From NCBI RefSeq assembly GCF_034702125.1, contig NC_085861.1:57487850-57551849 (forward strand): a stretch of DNA of 64,000 bases. Reading direction: 5' to 3'. This document shows, one piece after another, positions 1-12,000 of the stretch. Source of the DNA: Engraulis encrasicolus (lineage: Eukaryota; Chordata; Actinopteri; Clupeiformes; Engraulidae). Positions within the stretch are counted from its first letter, which is position 1. Every line of letters begins with the position of its first letter. The notes beneath the pieces were generated by a model. It saw only the letters and a list, made by a program, of their open reading frames with translations, ran no database searches and had not been told where the DNA came from. The translations under genes were made by a program, and so were the position numbers.

Positions 1-5
1 AAACG

Positions 6-377
6 ATGACAACAGAGCAAGAAGGGAAGCGGCCCAAGAAGCGGAGATACTCCTGGGATGCTCCGCCCCCAGACCCGGGGGACAAAAAGACGGCAGCGTG
101 TGAAGAATACTATCTGATGGTGAGGAACCTCAATCCCAATTTAAACAAGACAAAGATCAAGGCATTGCTGGGCTGTCCCCATTTGCAAAACTCTGGAATC
201 CAGCATTTGCTGGACAAAAGTGGCGAACGCACGTCCACGACTTTTGTCACTTTCGACCAAGTGGAGGACTACGTCAACGCCATGAACCTGAGCGGCACTC
301 GCTTTGGCAGTATGGTCCTGGAGGTGTCCCCCATCACCCGGGAGAAGATGCTCTCCCAACTCCGCTCGTGGAAATGA
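6..377 (+). CDS. RRM-like protein exon, possibly 3'-terminal, gene not recognised
   Basis: Open frame of 123 residues ending at TGA (375-377). Residues 1-35 are basic and proline-rich (KRPKKRR, then DAPPPDPG). From about residue 36 the sequence reads as an RNA recognition motif: YYLMVRNL resembles RNP2 and STTFVTF resembles RNP1, with FGSMVLEVSP as the last strand. RRM proteins bind single-stranded RNA; the target is unknown. The frame is open to base 1, so this may be the last exon of a longer gene rather than a one-exon gene, and the ATG at 6 is only the first visible one. A GT microsatellite and a transposon follow directly. A diverged copy of its last 24 codons lies at 1200-1276. It could also be a retrocopy or other RRM relic. 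The RRM reading is fairly good; gene identity is unknown. Confidence 0.55.
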   Translation: MTTEQEGKRPKKRRYSWDAPPPDPGDKKTAACEEYYLMVRNLNPNLNKTKIKALLGCPHLQNSGIQHLLDKSGERTSTTFVTFDQVEDYVNAMNLSGTRFGSMVLEVSPITREKMLSQLRSWK

Positions 378-380
378 GTG

Positions 381-427
381 TGGTGGGTGTGTGTGTGTGT
401 GTGCGTGTGCGTGTGTGTGTGTGTGTT
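381..427. repeat. (GT)n microsatellite
   Basis: GT dinucleotide run with a few GC interruptions, starting three bases after the stop codon of the RRM frame and ending at the edge of the next transposon. Confidence 0.9.
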
Positions 428-429
428 TT

Positions 430-1186
430 CTGGGTTGCAGCCAGTTACGTCATCGCGCAAATTTGAAATGGTGGCCTACCTGGGATTGGAGCCATTGAAA
501 CCCATTCAAAAATATTTTTTTCTAACAGCCACAGATTTTTTAAAAAAATAGGTTTTGTTTTAAAACTGAGAATCTCAGCTTTCCATTAGTGAAAACTGTA
601 TGTTCCTAGCACCTACCAATCCAAAGGGTTACTTTAAGCGAGGGTAAGTTTGGGTAAAATTTAGCGTTTTGTTTATCCGTGGATACGGAAACGAAAAGGT
701 TTAGTAGAGAGAGTATTGTAGAGTAGAGTTTATGTTTCGTATGTGCTATTTCACTAGTTTTTGCTGGGTTTTTTGATGAATTTCGAATCTTGACATTCGG
801 AACAGTCCATGTTATTTTCATAATGTGTTTTTACGTTACATGGAAGTAAATGTGTTCATTTGTTAAAGTAGGTTAGGCTAGTCCGCTAGTTTCCACCGCT
901 TCATCTTTGTTTCCAGGGAAACAAAACACTATTTTTTTAACCCTCACTTAAAGTGGGCTACCTTTGGATTGGTAGAAGCTAGGAACATACAGTTTTCACT
1001 TATGGAAAGCTGAGATTCTCAGCTTTTAAACAAGACCAATATTGTACCTTTAGGTCGAACACGAATTCTGTGGCTGTTCGAAAAAAATGTATTTTTCAAT
1101 GGGTTTCAATGGCTCCAGTCCTAGGTCGACCACCAGCAACGGTAGATCAAAGTGATTTCAAGCGTGTGACGTCAACTGAAACCCAG
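430..1186. mobile_element. Non-autonomous DNA transposon with long terminal inverted repeats
   Basis: The ends are inverted copies of each other for roughly 170-200 bp. The left end begins CTGGGTTGCAG and the right end finishes as the complement of CTGGGTTTCAG. Both then carry GGAGCCATTGAAACCCATT and, further in, GAATCTCAGCTTTCCAT plus ACTGTATGTTCCTAGC. The centre (about 650-940) is AT-rich with no coding capacity. Family unknown; the long TIRs and absence of an ORF indicate a MITE-like or snap-back element. Confidence 0.75.
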
Positions 1187-1199
1187 GAATTAATGAGGA

Positions 1200-1276
1200 T
1201 ACACAGCATGGTCCTGGCGGTGTCCCCCATTGCCCGGGAAAAGCTGGTCTCCCAACTCCGCTCGTGGAAATGATGG
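1200..1276 (+). pseudogene. Partial duplicate of the end of the RRM exon
   Basis: A second copy of the final part of the RRM frame, including SMVLAVSPIAREKLVSQLRSWK and its stop codon. It differs from the 304-377 original at about eight bases. It lies just beyond the right end of the 430-1186 element, with no exon body upstream, so it cannot make an RRM alone. It is either a broken tandem duplicate or a remnant of an alternative last exon. Confidence 0.65.
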
Positions 1277-3040
1277 TGAATAATGATGACTTGTGTATGT
1301 TAATGGAGATACACAGCCTGCATATTCTCATTTGTCCCTTTAGAAAGCAGAGTTTTTTTGCTGTAAAGTCAGTGTAAATATCACAAGAAAATTTGCCAAT
1401 AATCCAAGTCAGAAAAGCTATGTGTTTGCTCATATCATACCTGTTTGTTCCTACATTAACCTGTAGGTGAATCTGTCCCTTCTCTGCCTTGCATTTTTGT
1501 ATTGTTTTGCTGCAGAGAAAAAAATGGTCTTGTATTGCTGAAAGAACGTCAGAACCACTATCTTGGCCTTGTATTTTGTATAGTTTTCTTGTATAAAAAT
1601 AAATATATGAATATATATTTTTATTGCTGAAGAGAATACCACAGCCACTGTCACGGATGTTTGAAAAAAAGTGAACTTTATTTTTTATTGTACTATGATG
1701 TATCGTGTCGTGAATTTGTATAGTTATATAGACCTCTAAGGCACATGCACTTTTTTGTTTTGTGTTGTGACGTGACATGGCATCTTCTAGGTTTTTTTTC
1801 TGACAACAGGAGTGTTTGGCTCATCTGTCTCCTAATACAATAAACAAAACATTAAGATACTGAAAAGGCTCAGGAAGAAAAAAATATTTTTAAGCATGGG
1901 GGAATTTTTTTAGTATTGTCCCAAGGTCAGTGTAGGCCCCTGGTGTGTAGCCAGGGCCTTAGAGTAACATAATATTGATACCCAGCCTTGATATTCACAT
2001 TTACTCCGTGAGAAATCAGTCCGTTTCTGATGACTATTATTTTAACAAGTTAACTTAGGAAGTTCATTTGTTGGCTACATGTTCAGTAGCCTATAAAAAC
2101 AACTCTAGACGGATGCACATGACTGTATTAAAACATTCTCATTTGTTTATATATAGGTAAAATATGAAAAGTAAAATCAGAAAAACTGATCATTTTGAAG
2201 TGGTCTTTTTTTCCAGAGCTGTATATTTACATGACCCATCTCCTTATTTTGCTCTTTTTCACTCCCCTATCCTGACTTTCACACTTTCTTTGTCCCCTCT
2301 TTTATTTTTCAGTCGTGGCATGCCACTGCTGCTCACACTGTATGAGTGAGTCACAGCTCACGATTCCTATCCTCGGGAACTATTGGCCTACTGAAATGTT
2401 TTGTCCATCATCTATAATGCCACACCACATGAACACATTTTTGTAAGATCTCAGTTATTGGATGTAGGCCTAACTAATAGCTTATCGTTTGGGATTCAGA
2501 GTATTAATAATATATGCTACATTTTGCTTGTTACATGCCACCATTCAGAACAAGTTCTGAACAAAACATAAAATAAAAATGAGAACTACATTGCATTTAC
2601 TCACAGAAAAGGCTGGAGTAGCCCGTCTTGCATTCGTTGCCCTTCATGCACGTGCTGCACTTCATGCATTTGTTGCCCTTGATGCATGTGCAACACACAC
2701 ACACACCGTCACACATTGTCTAAACAAAACGCAGAAAAAGTCCAAGAACATGCTTTCTTGTTGTCACAACGCTAGAGGACATGCTGCAAGATAACATTAC
2801 ATTTGATGTCTCCTATGGAGGTGAGTTGTACCCCCCTGTAGGAGAACCTGACTCCCACTGTGGCCAATAAGATCTTTGGTTGGAGCAGTAGTCCTGCATT
2901 TGATGAGTGAGTGGTGGTGTGAAGCTCTGTAGGCAAACATTGATTTTAACAGTAGGGCCTAATGGTTGTTGGATGAAATTGTGTCTGTGTATGCAACTGG
3001 AAACAGCCAGTTCATAAGTGCGCTATCTGAAATTAGAATT
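1277..3040. other. Gene-poor AT-rich interval
   Basis: No credible exon seen. It holds possible polyadenylation signals near 1600, runs of A/T, and at about 2625-2690 a short imperfect repeat built on GTTGCCCTTCATGCA-type units followed by a CA stretch. The small open frames here have no recognisable protein features. Confidence 0.5.
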
Positions 3041-3043
3041 CAG

Positions 3044-3720
3044 TAGCCTATGTATGCATACATCTTCGTTCTCGCTGGAGAACGGGCTTCTCGTGATCGT
3101 CCGCGCGGCGAAGCGATCATGGAAGTGCTTAACGGGGTCGCTGGACCACTGCACTCGAGAAGTCGCGAAAAGTGCTTTACGGGGTCGCTGGACCACTGCA
3201 CTTCGAGGAACATGAGTTAAAAGCGAATAGCAAAATTAGCGTGTTGGGCAAGGTCGCTGGCCATGGTGCGAAATTACTGCCGAGCCCGAAACCTGATATA
3301 GGCCTAGATCAAATACGGTGCGTGGGCTCGGGAGTATGGGGCTCCAACTGAGAGCTCGGACAATACCCGCGCCCGCGAAATATGTACGAGGTCTGAGCGG
3401 ACACCCCCTGGCCGGTTATTGGGAGAGCGAACGGAACCGAGGAGGCGCGAGGGCGGACTCCCGGATAAAACGGTCGAGAAGATGGAGACGGGGGGCGACA
3501 GGGGTGGATGGAGGGTGCGAGCGAGAAAGCGAGTTTCTGACTAGGAGCAGGTGAGTGGGGAATAAATACAGCGTTGATAATTGAAGGGGATGAGGTTCAG
3601 GTGGATAGGTAGGCCTAGGCGTGCCTGTAGGCTACTGGCGCGCAAGGAACTGGACAAATGACAGACGAGCAGGAAATACAGAGCAGGTGTTAATTTAGAC
3701 CTGTCAAATTTCATTAGGCC
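3044..3720. repeat. GC-rich dispersed repeat, copy 1
   Basis: Shares ordered blocks with 41850-42860: TGCATACATCTTCGTTCTCG, then ACGGGGTCGCTGGACCACTG (a tandem pair here), then GAGCTCGG and TCTGAGCGGACACCCCC, then CAGGTGAGTGG and GGCGTGCCT. The two loci have the same block order and are clearly higher in GC than their surroundings. At the second locus the blocks lie downstream of a LINE reverse-transcriptase tail, so they may be LINE 3' UTR. No reading frame is conserved. Confidence 0.6.
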
Positions 3721-5624
3721 TACACTTCTCCCGAACTTTCGTTTCGTGAACGGAACGACATTTCTTCTTTCTTTGCTCTTCTCAAGGTCTTTCCGTCACT
3801 CCTGCGTCTGTCATTCTTCACCTATAGGTCATTAGTTTAACACACGCCCATACATGCTACGACAAACAACATTGATGAACACCTATCCATCCACAGCAAA
3901 GGCCCAGTCTTCTGTCAGCATCCCGGGATGGCCGTGCACAAATACACACAGAGACACACATTGCCGCATACAGCAGGAGACCCCGGTCCATTCATCCTGG
4001 TTCTAGAGAAAAGTCCAAAAGATTTTAGGGTCACACACACACGTGATCCTTCAGGTGATCCTGAACATGTTCACGTTCCAGCCTTCACAAGGCTTGTGGC
4101 CTTGGAGACAGTGTTCCTCCTAATGAATAAGCAAGTGCTTTTAGGGACATTCATACACATACTCTGCCCGTCTCCATCCTGCAGAGTCACCAGCTCGGAG
4201 TCACCTAGAATAACAATGTATTCAATTATTGTGATTGTGCCCTATGTGTGTGCGCCTCCTCTTCAACCTGGACCCACTGTCCAAAAGGTCACCTGTACCC
4301 ATCCCCATTAGCTTGTGCTGCTGCCATCCTCGGACCTGTATTTTACACCAAAAGAAATCATAACAACATTCTTCAGGCCACAGGCATGTGATGGTTCTCC
4401 ACGCCAAGGCCGTAGGCTGCCACCTTGTCAGGGCACATTGTGTCCCAAGATGTAGGGCCGACATCAACATCACTCATGCCTGCATAGCAACAGATCAACA
4501 TCATACATTCAATATTCGAGGATAATACAGTTAAAACCGTTCCTCGTGCATCTTCCGGCCAGAACCAGTTTGATACGGCCATCCAGGTCATGTGACATCT
4601 TGCTGTATTTCTCCTGCGGCCTAAAGGCCCTCCGTCTCGGCCTGACCTAAAAGAGGGTTCATTATCTTAACCCCACTCCCCCAAATGAAAAGACCTGTCT
4701 CTTGCACCCCCGTAGTTTATGCTGAGTCTACTTTATTCACAATCAACACATTTTAATCACCACATATGATTTCCACTCCCCACATAATCAAACACAACAT
4801 CCATTCCATAGCTTGATTAAACAGTGAACACTAAAATAAACACAATTAGTTTAAAACACAAAGGCCATTGGAATTATTGAAATATGAATAAATGGTTAAT
4901 TGGTTATTATGAGATGGTTGTGAGATGAGGCCACGATTACTGGTCCTCTGGTGACTACTGTATATGAAATCAACATGGTTCATGCATTACTCTGCATCAC
5001 ATATTAAAAATCCACCCTCATGTCGGAACATGCTTTCCCCAAGGTCAAAAGTAACTTGGGAACCACTCTCTGAATGGCAAAAATGCATTGAAAATCTACT
5101 TTTGACCTTGAAAAAAGTAGACCTATGTTCCACTAAAGAGATGATAGTAGATTTTGCATATGTGATGTAAAGGGGATTAAGAATCAATAAAAAGTGTGCA
5201 TCATTACTTTTGCGATTTGTTTTGTTTCTTGTTATTTACAGCATTGCCCTAATATGTGATCTCATTTGCCTAATATTTAATCATCATATTTCAACTTGCA
5301 ATACAACAAATATTTGTGTTCATTTTAGTTAAAGTTTTACTTAGTTTTAAGAGGCTAGATATCTATTGGGCCTAGTCTCTCGTTGGAAAAACAAACTTTG
5401 ACCCTAAGAGAAAAGCATGTTCCACTAAAAAATAAATCGGTAGATGTTTTAATATGTCACTTAAATATACATTTAAAAAACAAAACAAAAAAACTTGGAA
5501 TTATGAGGCAATTTACTCCGTGTCGACGATTGAGAGGACTGCTGTTTCTCTTGTCCACGGCTCTGCTCAATCTGCAGCATAGAAATACTGTAGTAGCTAT
5601 TACCATAGATACACATCTATGGCT
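3721..5624. other. Intergenic interval
   Basis: No supported gene. A 127-codon open frame at 3928-4311 shows no domain or splice evidence. Around 5040-5115 there is a short inverted repeat (AAGGTCAAAAGTA and TACTTTTGACCTT). From about 5505 an imperfect palindrome surrounds the small hAT relic described next. Confidence 0.45.
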
Positions 5625-5632
5625 ATTACAGT

Positions 5633-5667
5633 CACAGACCTGTATTAACTGTTAATACAGGTCTGTG
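5633..5667. mobile_element. 35-bp minimal hAT-type element (two TIRs only)
   Basis: Two inverted copies of CACAGACCTGTATTAAC are separated by a single base. On both sides lies the 8-bp direct repeat ATTACAGT (5625-5632 and 5668-5675). The same terminal sequence bounds the 2.19-kb element at 5783-7972. The exact 8-bp duplication is typical of hAT transposition. The element has no interior and so is an extreme internal-deletion product. Confidence 0.85.
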
Positions 5668-5782
5668 ATTACAGTATTACTTCGTTCTATGAATCTGCAG
5701 GAGTAAATTAGTCACATGGCTTTCGTCACTGATCACGTGTTCTCAACCCAACGAATCACAACGCAATGCACCTTGTTTGATT

Positions 5783-7972
5783 CACAGACCTGTATTAACC
5801 TAGACTGGCAATAGGGTCGTTTGCAACCACGCAGCAAAAGATTTGATCAAAACGTGATTTGCTTGGTCATAAAAAGGAGGGGATAACTGCGTCGCAACCA
5901 AGCTGGACACATCAGGACGACGAGATTTCAACAGCGGCACAGAAGGTGGATCTATAGGTCTGTGGGTGGATCTACCTATTTTGACAGCGGGTGTACCAGG
6001 GCGCCCTCTCGTGGAATTAAATAATCATTGCGCTAATTCCATGACGTGCTTACCATCGTCGGCACATGCTTGTGAAATGCGAGACTCTCTCTGCGTCTCG
6101 GAGAGAAATCGGGTGGTATTGTGGTAGAGATACAGGTTACCACTCAGTGAATCATGGAACAAGTCTTATGTGATGATTTGGCTTCACTTCCATGTAATAA
6201 TTCAGTTAATTAGTACTCACTGTAGGCTATTCATTTTGTGTTTTGGGACCAAAGTCGTCATTCAGATAGGACCGTTTTAAAAGTACTTAACAGCGCCAAC
6301 CCATGCTGCGAGGATTGAACCCAGGTGTTCAATATGTAGCTTTACCATGGCGCGCCAACCACAAAGGCCACTCTGTTTCGTGCACTTTCATACATAAAAG
6401 ACAATATAAGTCTCTCGCAACTGGTCTGTTTCCACATTAACCAGCAGCAACTAAAGACTCTCCGTGTTTCGGTGCAGTTTCGAACCGAGGACCTCATGAA
6501 TGGAAGTCAGGCGCGCAACCACTACTCTAACCGTCGAGCAGGCGGCCCGCGGAATAATACTGGTTTTGTAACCTACGGCATACACTCCTAACGTGGCGAA
6601 GATGGAGCATCTGACGACAGGGTGGTTTGTTTCTTTTCTTTTTTTCTGTTGTAAGTGGGTTGTGCGACCATACATATGGATGATACCAATCTGAGTATGC
6701 TGCATTTGTGCATGAAATGCATTTCAGCATGTAGAAAATGAAGCACGTTCAACTACACACACATGAACCACATGAGCTATGAACACCAATCACGGCAGAT
6801 TCCTCACATCATGGAGGAGGTCTTCTTGCCCGGCAGTAGGTTTCTGCTACTGCGGAGTTGCTTGACAAAAATTTTGTTCCCGCGATGGTTCAACGCCATG
6901 TGACACGACTGCCGCGCAGAGGTCACTCCCTTCAACTGCGTCTTGAACGGCAAATTCTAACCATGATGCTTCACGCGGACACACTGAGCATGCTCGCTGC
7001 TTAGCAAATTTTCAACTTCGTCAAAATTACGCCATCACGAACGCCCTTAATGCCCCTCGAAATTTTCGGATTTCTCAGAGCCTCAGAATCGTAGTCTGCC
7101 ATCTTGGTGGAGACTCCCGTAATTACGTAATGACGTCATGCACCGATGGGGTTTTTAAAAAATATTTTTTTTGCAACACTGGTTCACTAGTTAAGTTGGG
7201 TCAGGCCATGTGTAACGTCTTTAGAACAATAGCTCTAGTATAAATTAATGTTCTAGAAAAGTCTCGCTCTCAAGTGGCTCCTTATTTTCACAGCTGCAAT
7301 GTGCTGTGCCGTGTTGTTGCTAGGTTACCCTCAGCGTCCTTGGGGGGGGGGGGGGGGAGTATTAATAATAGCACAGTTACCGGTAGCTTCACTGAAAACG
7401 TACGGCTTATTTAAGAAATATATATATATACACAGTTGTCATTACATCTGAGTTAAGTACATAAAATAAGCTTTACACACGTAAGCATGGCCGATTCAGT
7501 GTCACAAATATCCACAAACCTGCATAAGCGGCAACGAAAACAGTCGGCTTCAGGGTTGCCAGATAATACTGATTATTTTCGTCCATTTTTACCCACAGAC
7601 CGCCTTCCTCAACGGCCCCGATTGGGCGGGAAACCACCCTATCTGGCAAGACCGCTCAGCTTCAGGCTCTCTAATAAAACGTTTGGAGGTAGTGAGGGTT
7701 ATTTCATTAGTGGAGTGAGAATTTAGACGTTACGACTTGTCAAAATCTTACAAAAAATGATTGAAACCCACTTTGATAACGTTGTAATCACTGTTTGAAA
7801 TCGTATGCATTCCTATGGGTCACAGCTGCGATAGTCTCCACTAGGCGGGGCTACGTCTGTGGGAGGCGCCCACAGGGCGCGAAAAAGGCAAAGATGGCTG
7901 CGCCCTGTCAATCCGAAAAGCTGCCACTGGCTAGAACCGCCCATTGCCAGTCTAGGTTAATACAGGTCTGTG
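5783..7972. mobile_element. 2,190-bp hAT-type non-autonomous element
   Basis: Termini are inverted repeats starting CACAGACCTGTATTAACC and continuing through TAGACTGGCAAT, about 30 bp in all. Exact 8-bp direct repeats GTTTGATT flank it (5775-5782 and 7973-7980). No transposase frame is present. The interior contains minus-strand tRNA-like segments, a G14-type homopolymer near 7344, a TA run near 7420, and a 79-codon open frame (7487-7726) of unknown origin. An 8-bp target duplication plus short TIRs fits the hAT superfamily. Confidence 0.85.
6295..6550 (-). repeat. tRNA-like/SINE-like segments on the minus strand
   Basis: Two stretches carry the complement of a Pol III B box (TCGAACCGAGG near 6480 and GATTGAACCC near 6313), each followed by complement of an A-box-like arm. 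They look like tRNA-derived SINE heads or degenerate tRNA relics carried inside the larger element, not functional tRNAs. Confidence 0.4.
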
Positions 7973-8339
7973 GTTTGATTCGCGTCTCTTTCCACCAGAC
8001 TATTTTGGCCAACTTCTGACAGTATTTACTTCCTAAAGTGAGTAGACTTACTTCTACACACAGGTAGGTTTGTGAAGTTTAAACAATAAGCTTTGTGTCG
8101 TTGACATATGGGGCGCGTAAAAAGTGTGAGCCTTTAAAAAAAATAAAGGGGGTTGACGGCTGCTGTTGACCAGTTCCTAGGTTACATTGTACACATTGTA
8201 TTATTTCTATGTTAGGCCTAGATCTAGAGCTAATAAGTCTTCTATGCTAGGTCTATGACTGAATGTACTATCATTACGACTGGTTTGAGCGTCTTTGCTA
8301 AATCCTAGTAGAACGGCGACGCACATGTTGATTTCACAG

Positions 8340-8410
8340 GCTACCAGTATGCCTATGACTATGAGCAGCATATAGTTTGTGGAGTACTACGATGCCATGG
8401 AGCAGTACAG
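8340..8410 (+). other. Possible 5' exon of the proser3 gene
   Basis: A 71-base segment bounded by TTTCACAG and GTACCAG. Only one frame is open, and it would join in phase to the next candidate exon at 9049. It has no in-frame ATG, so it would be 5' UTR or continue further upstream. This is a weak call based on splice-site shape only. Confidence 0.25.
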
Positions 8411-9057
8411 GTACCAGAGATTTTGATAGGAAGGATCTAAACCGTCTCTGGCAGTAGTTCTACTCAACACTGACCGCTTCGACAGATGGTATAGATGTTT
8501 GGAGCACGGACCTCTGGTTTAGGCACTGGCTGCCGATTTGTGCAGGACTATGTTTAAGAGATAAATAACTTGCAGAGGAAGAATGATTGGTATTATAGGG
8601 AGTGAATCAGCTCTCAGATTGAGACCGTTCTCGCGCAAGGTTGCAACATAGGTGCACATCTGAGTCTTATCTTGTCAACGTGTTAACACTAAACAGTACC
8701 TAACCCAGGGCTATTGTAACAACAAAAACGTGTGCGTGTGCGTGTGCGTGTGCGCGTGCGCGTGTGTATGTGTGTGTGTGAACATGGGTTCCCACCCAAC
8801 ACCTTATGAAGGCTAATGCCCATGTGGTCCCTAAATACACGCTCACACGGGTCTGACGGTCTACAGAGCACTACACAACATTTAATGACCCACTCACTAA
8901 AGACCAGGATGGCATAGTATAGTATCGAATCGATGTGATACTGAAAATAGTAGGCTTAGGCTACTGGCCTATTACTATTAGATGGTAGCTTAGTGATTTT
9001 GGTGCAGAAGTGCTCATTTGGCACGTTCCCTTTTTTTCTCCTGAACAGAGCCAGAGT

Positions 9058-12000
9058 ATGAATATGACTCGTCAACCATGGAACCGAACAGAGGTAAGAA
9101 GAACCATTGAAGAGCCATTGAAAAAAATCCTTTAGTTATCAATACTCCAATTCTGGCTACCAATTTGTGCAACTCTCAAACTGAGTTTTATGGAAAGCTT
9201 TTAGGACTGGTGCATTGCATTGTAACAGTCAGTAGCCAGGGGTTCCCAAATTTCACCTTACCAGATACGGTTAGAATTAAAAGAATCTTTGGCCATGCCA
9301 TGATTTTACCATTAACCAGTACATTCCACCAAGGCCCCCTCACATAGGTTGTGCCACACTGTTTTTTCTGCGTGCCCCCTACATCTATAGTCTAGGTCTG
9401 TGAGGCAATTCACCATTAACTGTAACAATATAGTAGTCATATTCAGGGATGGAATGTATTATTTTAATGCTGTTCTCAACTAAGCTTAATTGGAATACTG
9501 TTCAGCTTATTTTTGGTTCATTTTGGTTTATGTTAGTTATTCAGTTTATTTGATTATTTATTTTGTTTTGCTTTACTTTTCCTGCCCACTATGACCACTC
9601 AGCGGTCCCCGGCTCCCACTTTGAAAATCTCTGGCCTAGATGTCTTGCCCCAAGCTCATAAACAGAGCTTGGTCTGGCAAACCCTCAATAAACTGCAAGT
9701 TGTCAGTGGTGGGACCAACAAATGTGTTATTGAATAGTTCTGTGTATTACTGGACATCAGATTCTGGGGATGTACAGTGTTCATGTAGTGCTCTGGGGCA
9801 GGGATGGCGTAATGGTATGTAGGTGGTCTTAAGATCAGAGGGTTGCAGCAGGTTCATATCCCACCATTACATCTCCTTTAGCAAGACACCCAACCCCACA
9901 TTGCTCCAGACTGTACCTGTATGTGAGTACCGTAACTGTAAAAGGGTCAGCTAAATGTAATGTAATGCTCATTTTTTTATTGGTTGTTGATTTTTCTGGA
10001 ACTGAGGATCAGCACTGGGCATAACAGCAGCCAACAAAAAAAATCTCCACTTAAACCTCAATCAACTTTAGACTGCTGTGATCATGGATTATCATGTTCC
10101 ATCCAGACTAAATTTGATTGTAAGCTTACTGTATATTATGTGGTATAATACCAGCATACAGCATGAATGAATGCTTTTATAGTCCGATGATTTTGGTTTC
10201 AGTTGAATGTTTTGCCTGCTCGCCTGTCACTTTTCCTCAGTTCCAATTCTGATGTGGGAATCAGATGGATTTAACACCAGAGCGTGGATGTCCCGAAATG
10301 GTTTAGAAACCTTGTAAGTGTGTGCTCTAAAAAATGTTTTTGTTGGCCTATCTCTTAGGGACTGAGTGATCCTTTTTGCTCTTCCAAACCAGAGAATTTG
10401 AAGGTGGGAGATGAAGTGAGGAGGTTGCTGGAAATGAGGTACAAAATATGTGTTTTTGAACTCCAGCATTTGTTAATTTTGTAGGAAAAGTAGCTGCAAT
10501 TTAAAGAAACTAAGTAACTTATACCAGGGGTGTCAAATTCTTTTTGGTTCAGGGGCCACATCAATTTGATGTCAAGTGGGCCGAGCCAGTAACGTAATTG
10601 CGTAATATCTCAAAGTTCTGTTTCATATTGGAATTGCATTGCTAGTCAATCATCTCAAGGTGCATGTCAGTGGGTATATCAGGAGCATTGACTGATGAGC
10701 AAAAAAGGCAAGTACTGTATTCTGAAGTATTGAAAACCTAATATCTCAGACACCTGCATCACCTTTGTAATAGGCTAGATATACTTTTTTTGTCTGGAGC
10801 CTTATTAGACCATCTGGTGGGCCGCATCCTGCCCCCGGGCCTTATCTTTAATACCCCTGCACTAAACTTTGGCTTTCTTTTGCCAGCCCACATTCTGTGA
10901 ACGATGATTCGCCCCTAGTTAGTCCGGAGGGAGTGGGGTGCTCTGTTGGCTCTATTTTGAGCATGAGCAAACCAGTAGGAGAGACATTACAAGACACTCT
11001 GTACCACCCAAACACAAGTAAGTTTGTTTTGACCTCACACTTACATGTACTTTATTCGCATAACACACTAGTTGAACCTTTGAAAGGATGGAGGGGCAGA
11101 TTTGCATCACGTCTTGCGTACCAACTCTCTATAATAGGTAAATGGACTTACCGCCGTATTACATTTTGGAGGCCAACATCTTCAAGGTTTTTTTACACTA
11201 TAAAAAATACATGAGCCAAAATACATTTTGGAGGCCTCAAATAGCCAAGACATCAGTCACTTAATGTATTAATTCAAGCTATTATTATTTTTTATTTTTT
11301 TGTATGGACCACTTCACCAACACGGTACAGTTAAGACGAAGTGATGATTTGACAAGGATTTTAAGGCTTGAAAGTTGTAAAATGTTTCCCCCTCATCCCT
11401 ATTATCTAAATTATCACCCGCCAACCGGCCAAATGCTGGTGACAAATCGGTTTGGCGTTTGGCTGGTAGAAAAGAAAACTTACTAGCCACTTTGACTCAT
11501 TAGTGAGTGTGTGCTTGGCTCGTAAGATTATTATTTACTAGCCATTTTGGCTGGTGATGGTGGGAAAAAGTCTTATTAGTGCCCTGCCCAGCCTATAATC
11601 AATGTATCCATTTTTCCTTTTTCCCCTTCAGCAATTAGGGACTCGCCGTTTGCCAAAAGACTCCCACCCACCACACAGCCTCCAGCAGTGGGCCGGTTGG
11701 GGTCCCGCTTGAGGCCGGAGGATGACATCTTGTACCAGTGGCGCTTGAGGAGAAAGCTGGAGCAGTCTGGAAACAGCAACACTCAGCTTCCCGGTCTCCA
11801 CATGACGGCAGCAACACCTCTCAGCTCTCCTAGCAGCATGCTTCAGCTGGTAAGGAGAGTCTTTCATTTTTACCTTGGCCAAGGAGGTTATGTTTTCGGT
11901 CGCGTTGGTTTGTTGTCTGTCTGTTTGTCTGTTTGTCTGTCTGTCTGTCAGCAGGATAACTCCGAAAGTTATGAACGGATTTGGATGAAACTTCTAGTTT

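Noticed and set aside
1158..1778. 206-codon minus-strand open frame
   Set aside because: It crosses the right TIR of a transposon and AT-rich filler and antisense to the duplicated RRM end; no recognisable protein.
3928..4311. 127-codon open frame on the plus strand
   Set aside because: No domain, no splice evidence, composition like random sequence with CA-rich parts.
7487..7726. 79-codon frame inside the 2.19-kb hAT
   Set aside because: No similarity to hAT transposase or any family I know; likely chance or cargo.
10241..10280. Extended upstream part of the 10281-10313 exon
   Set aside because: It has a better polypyrimidine acceptor, but the only frame that joins the next exon contains TAA.
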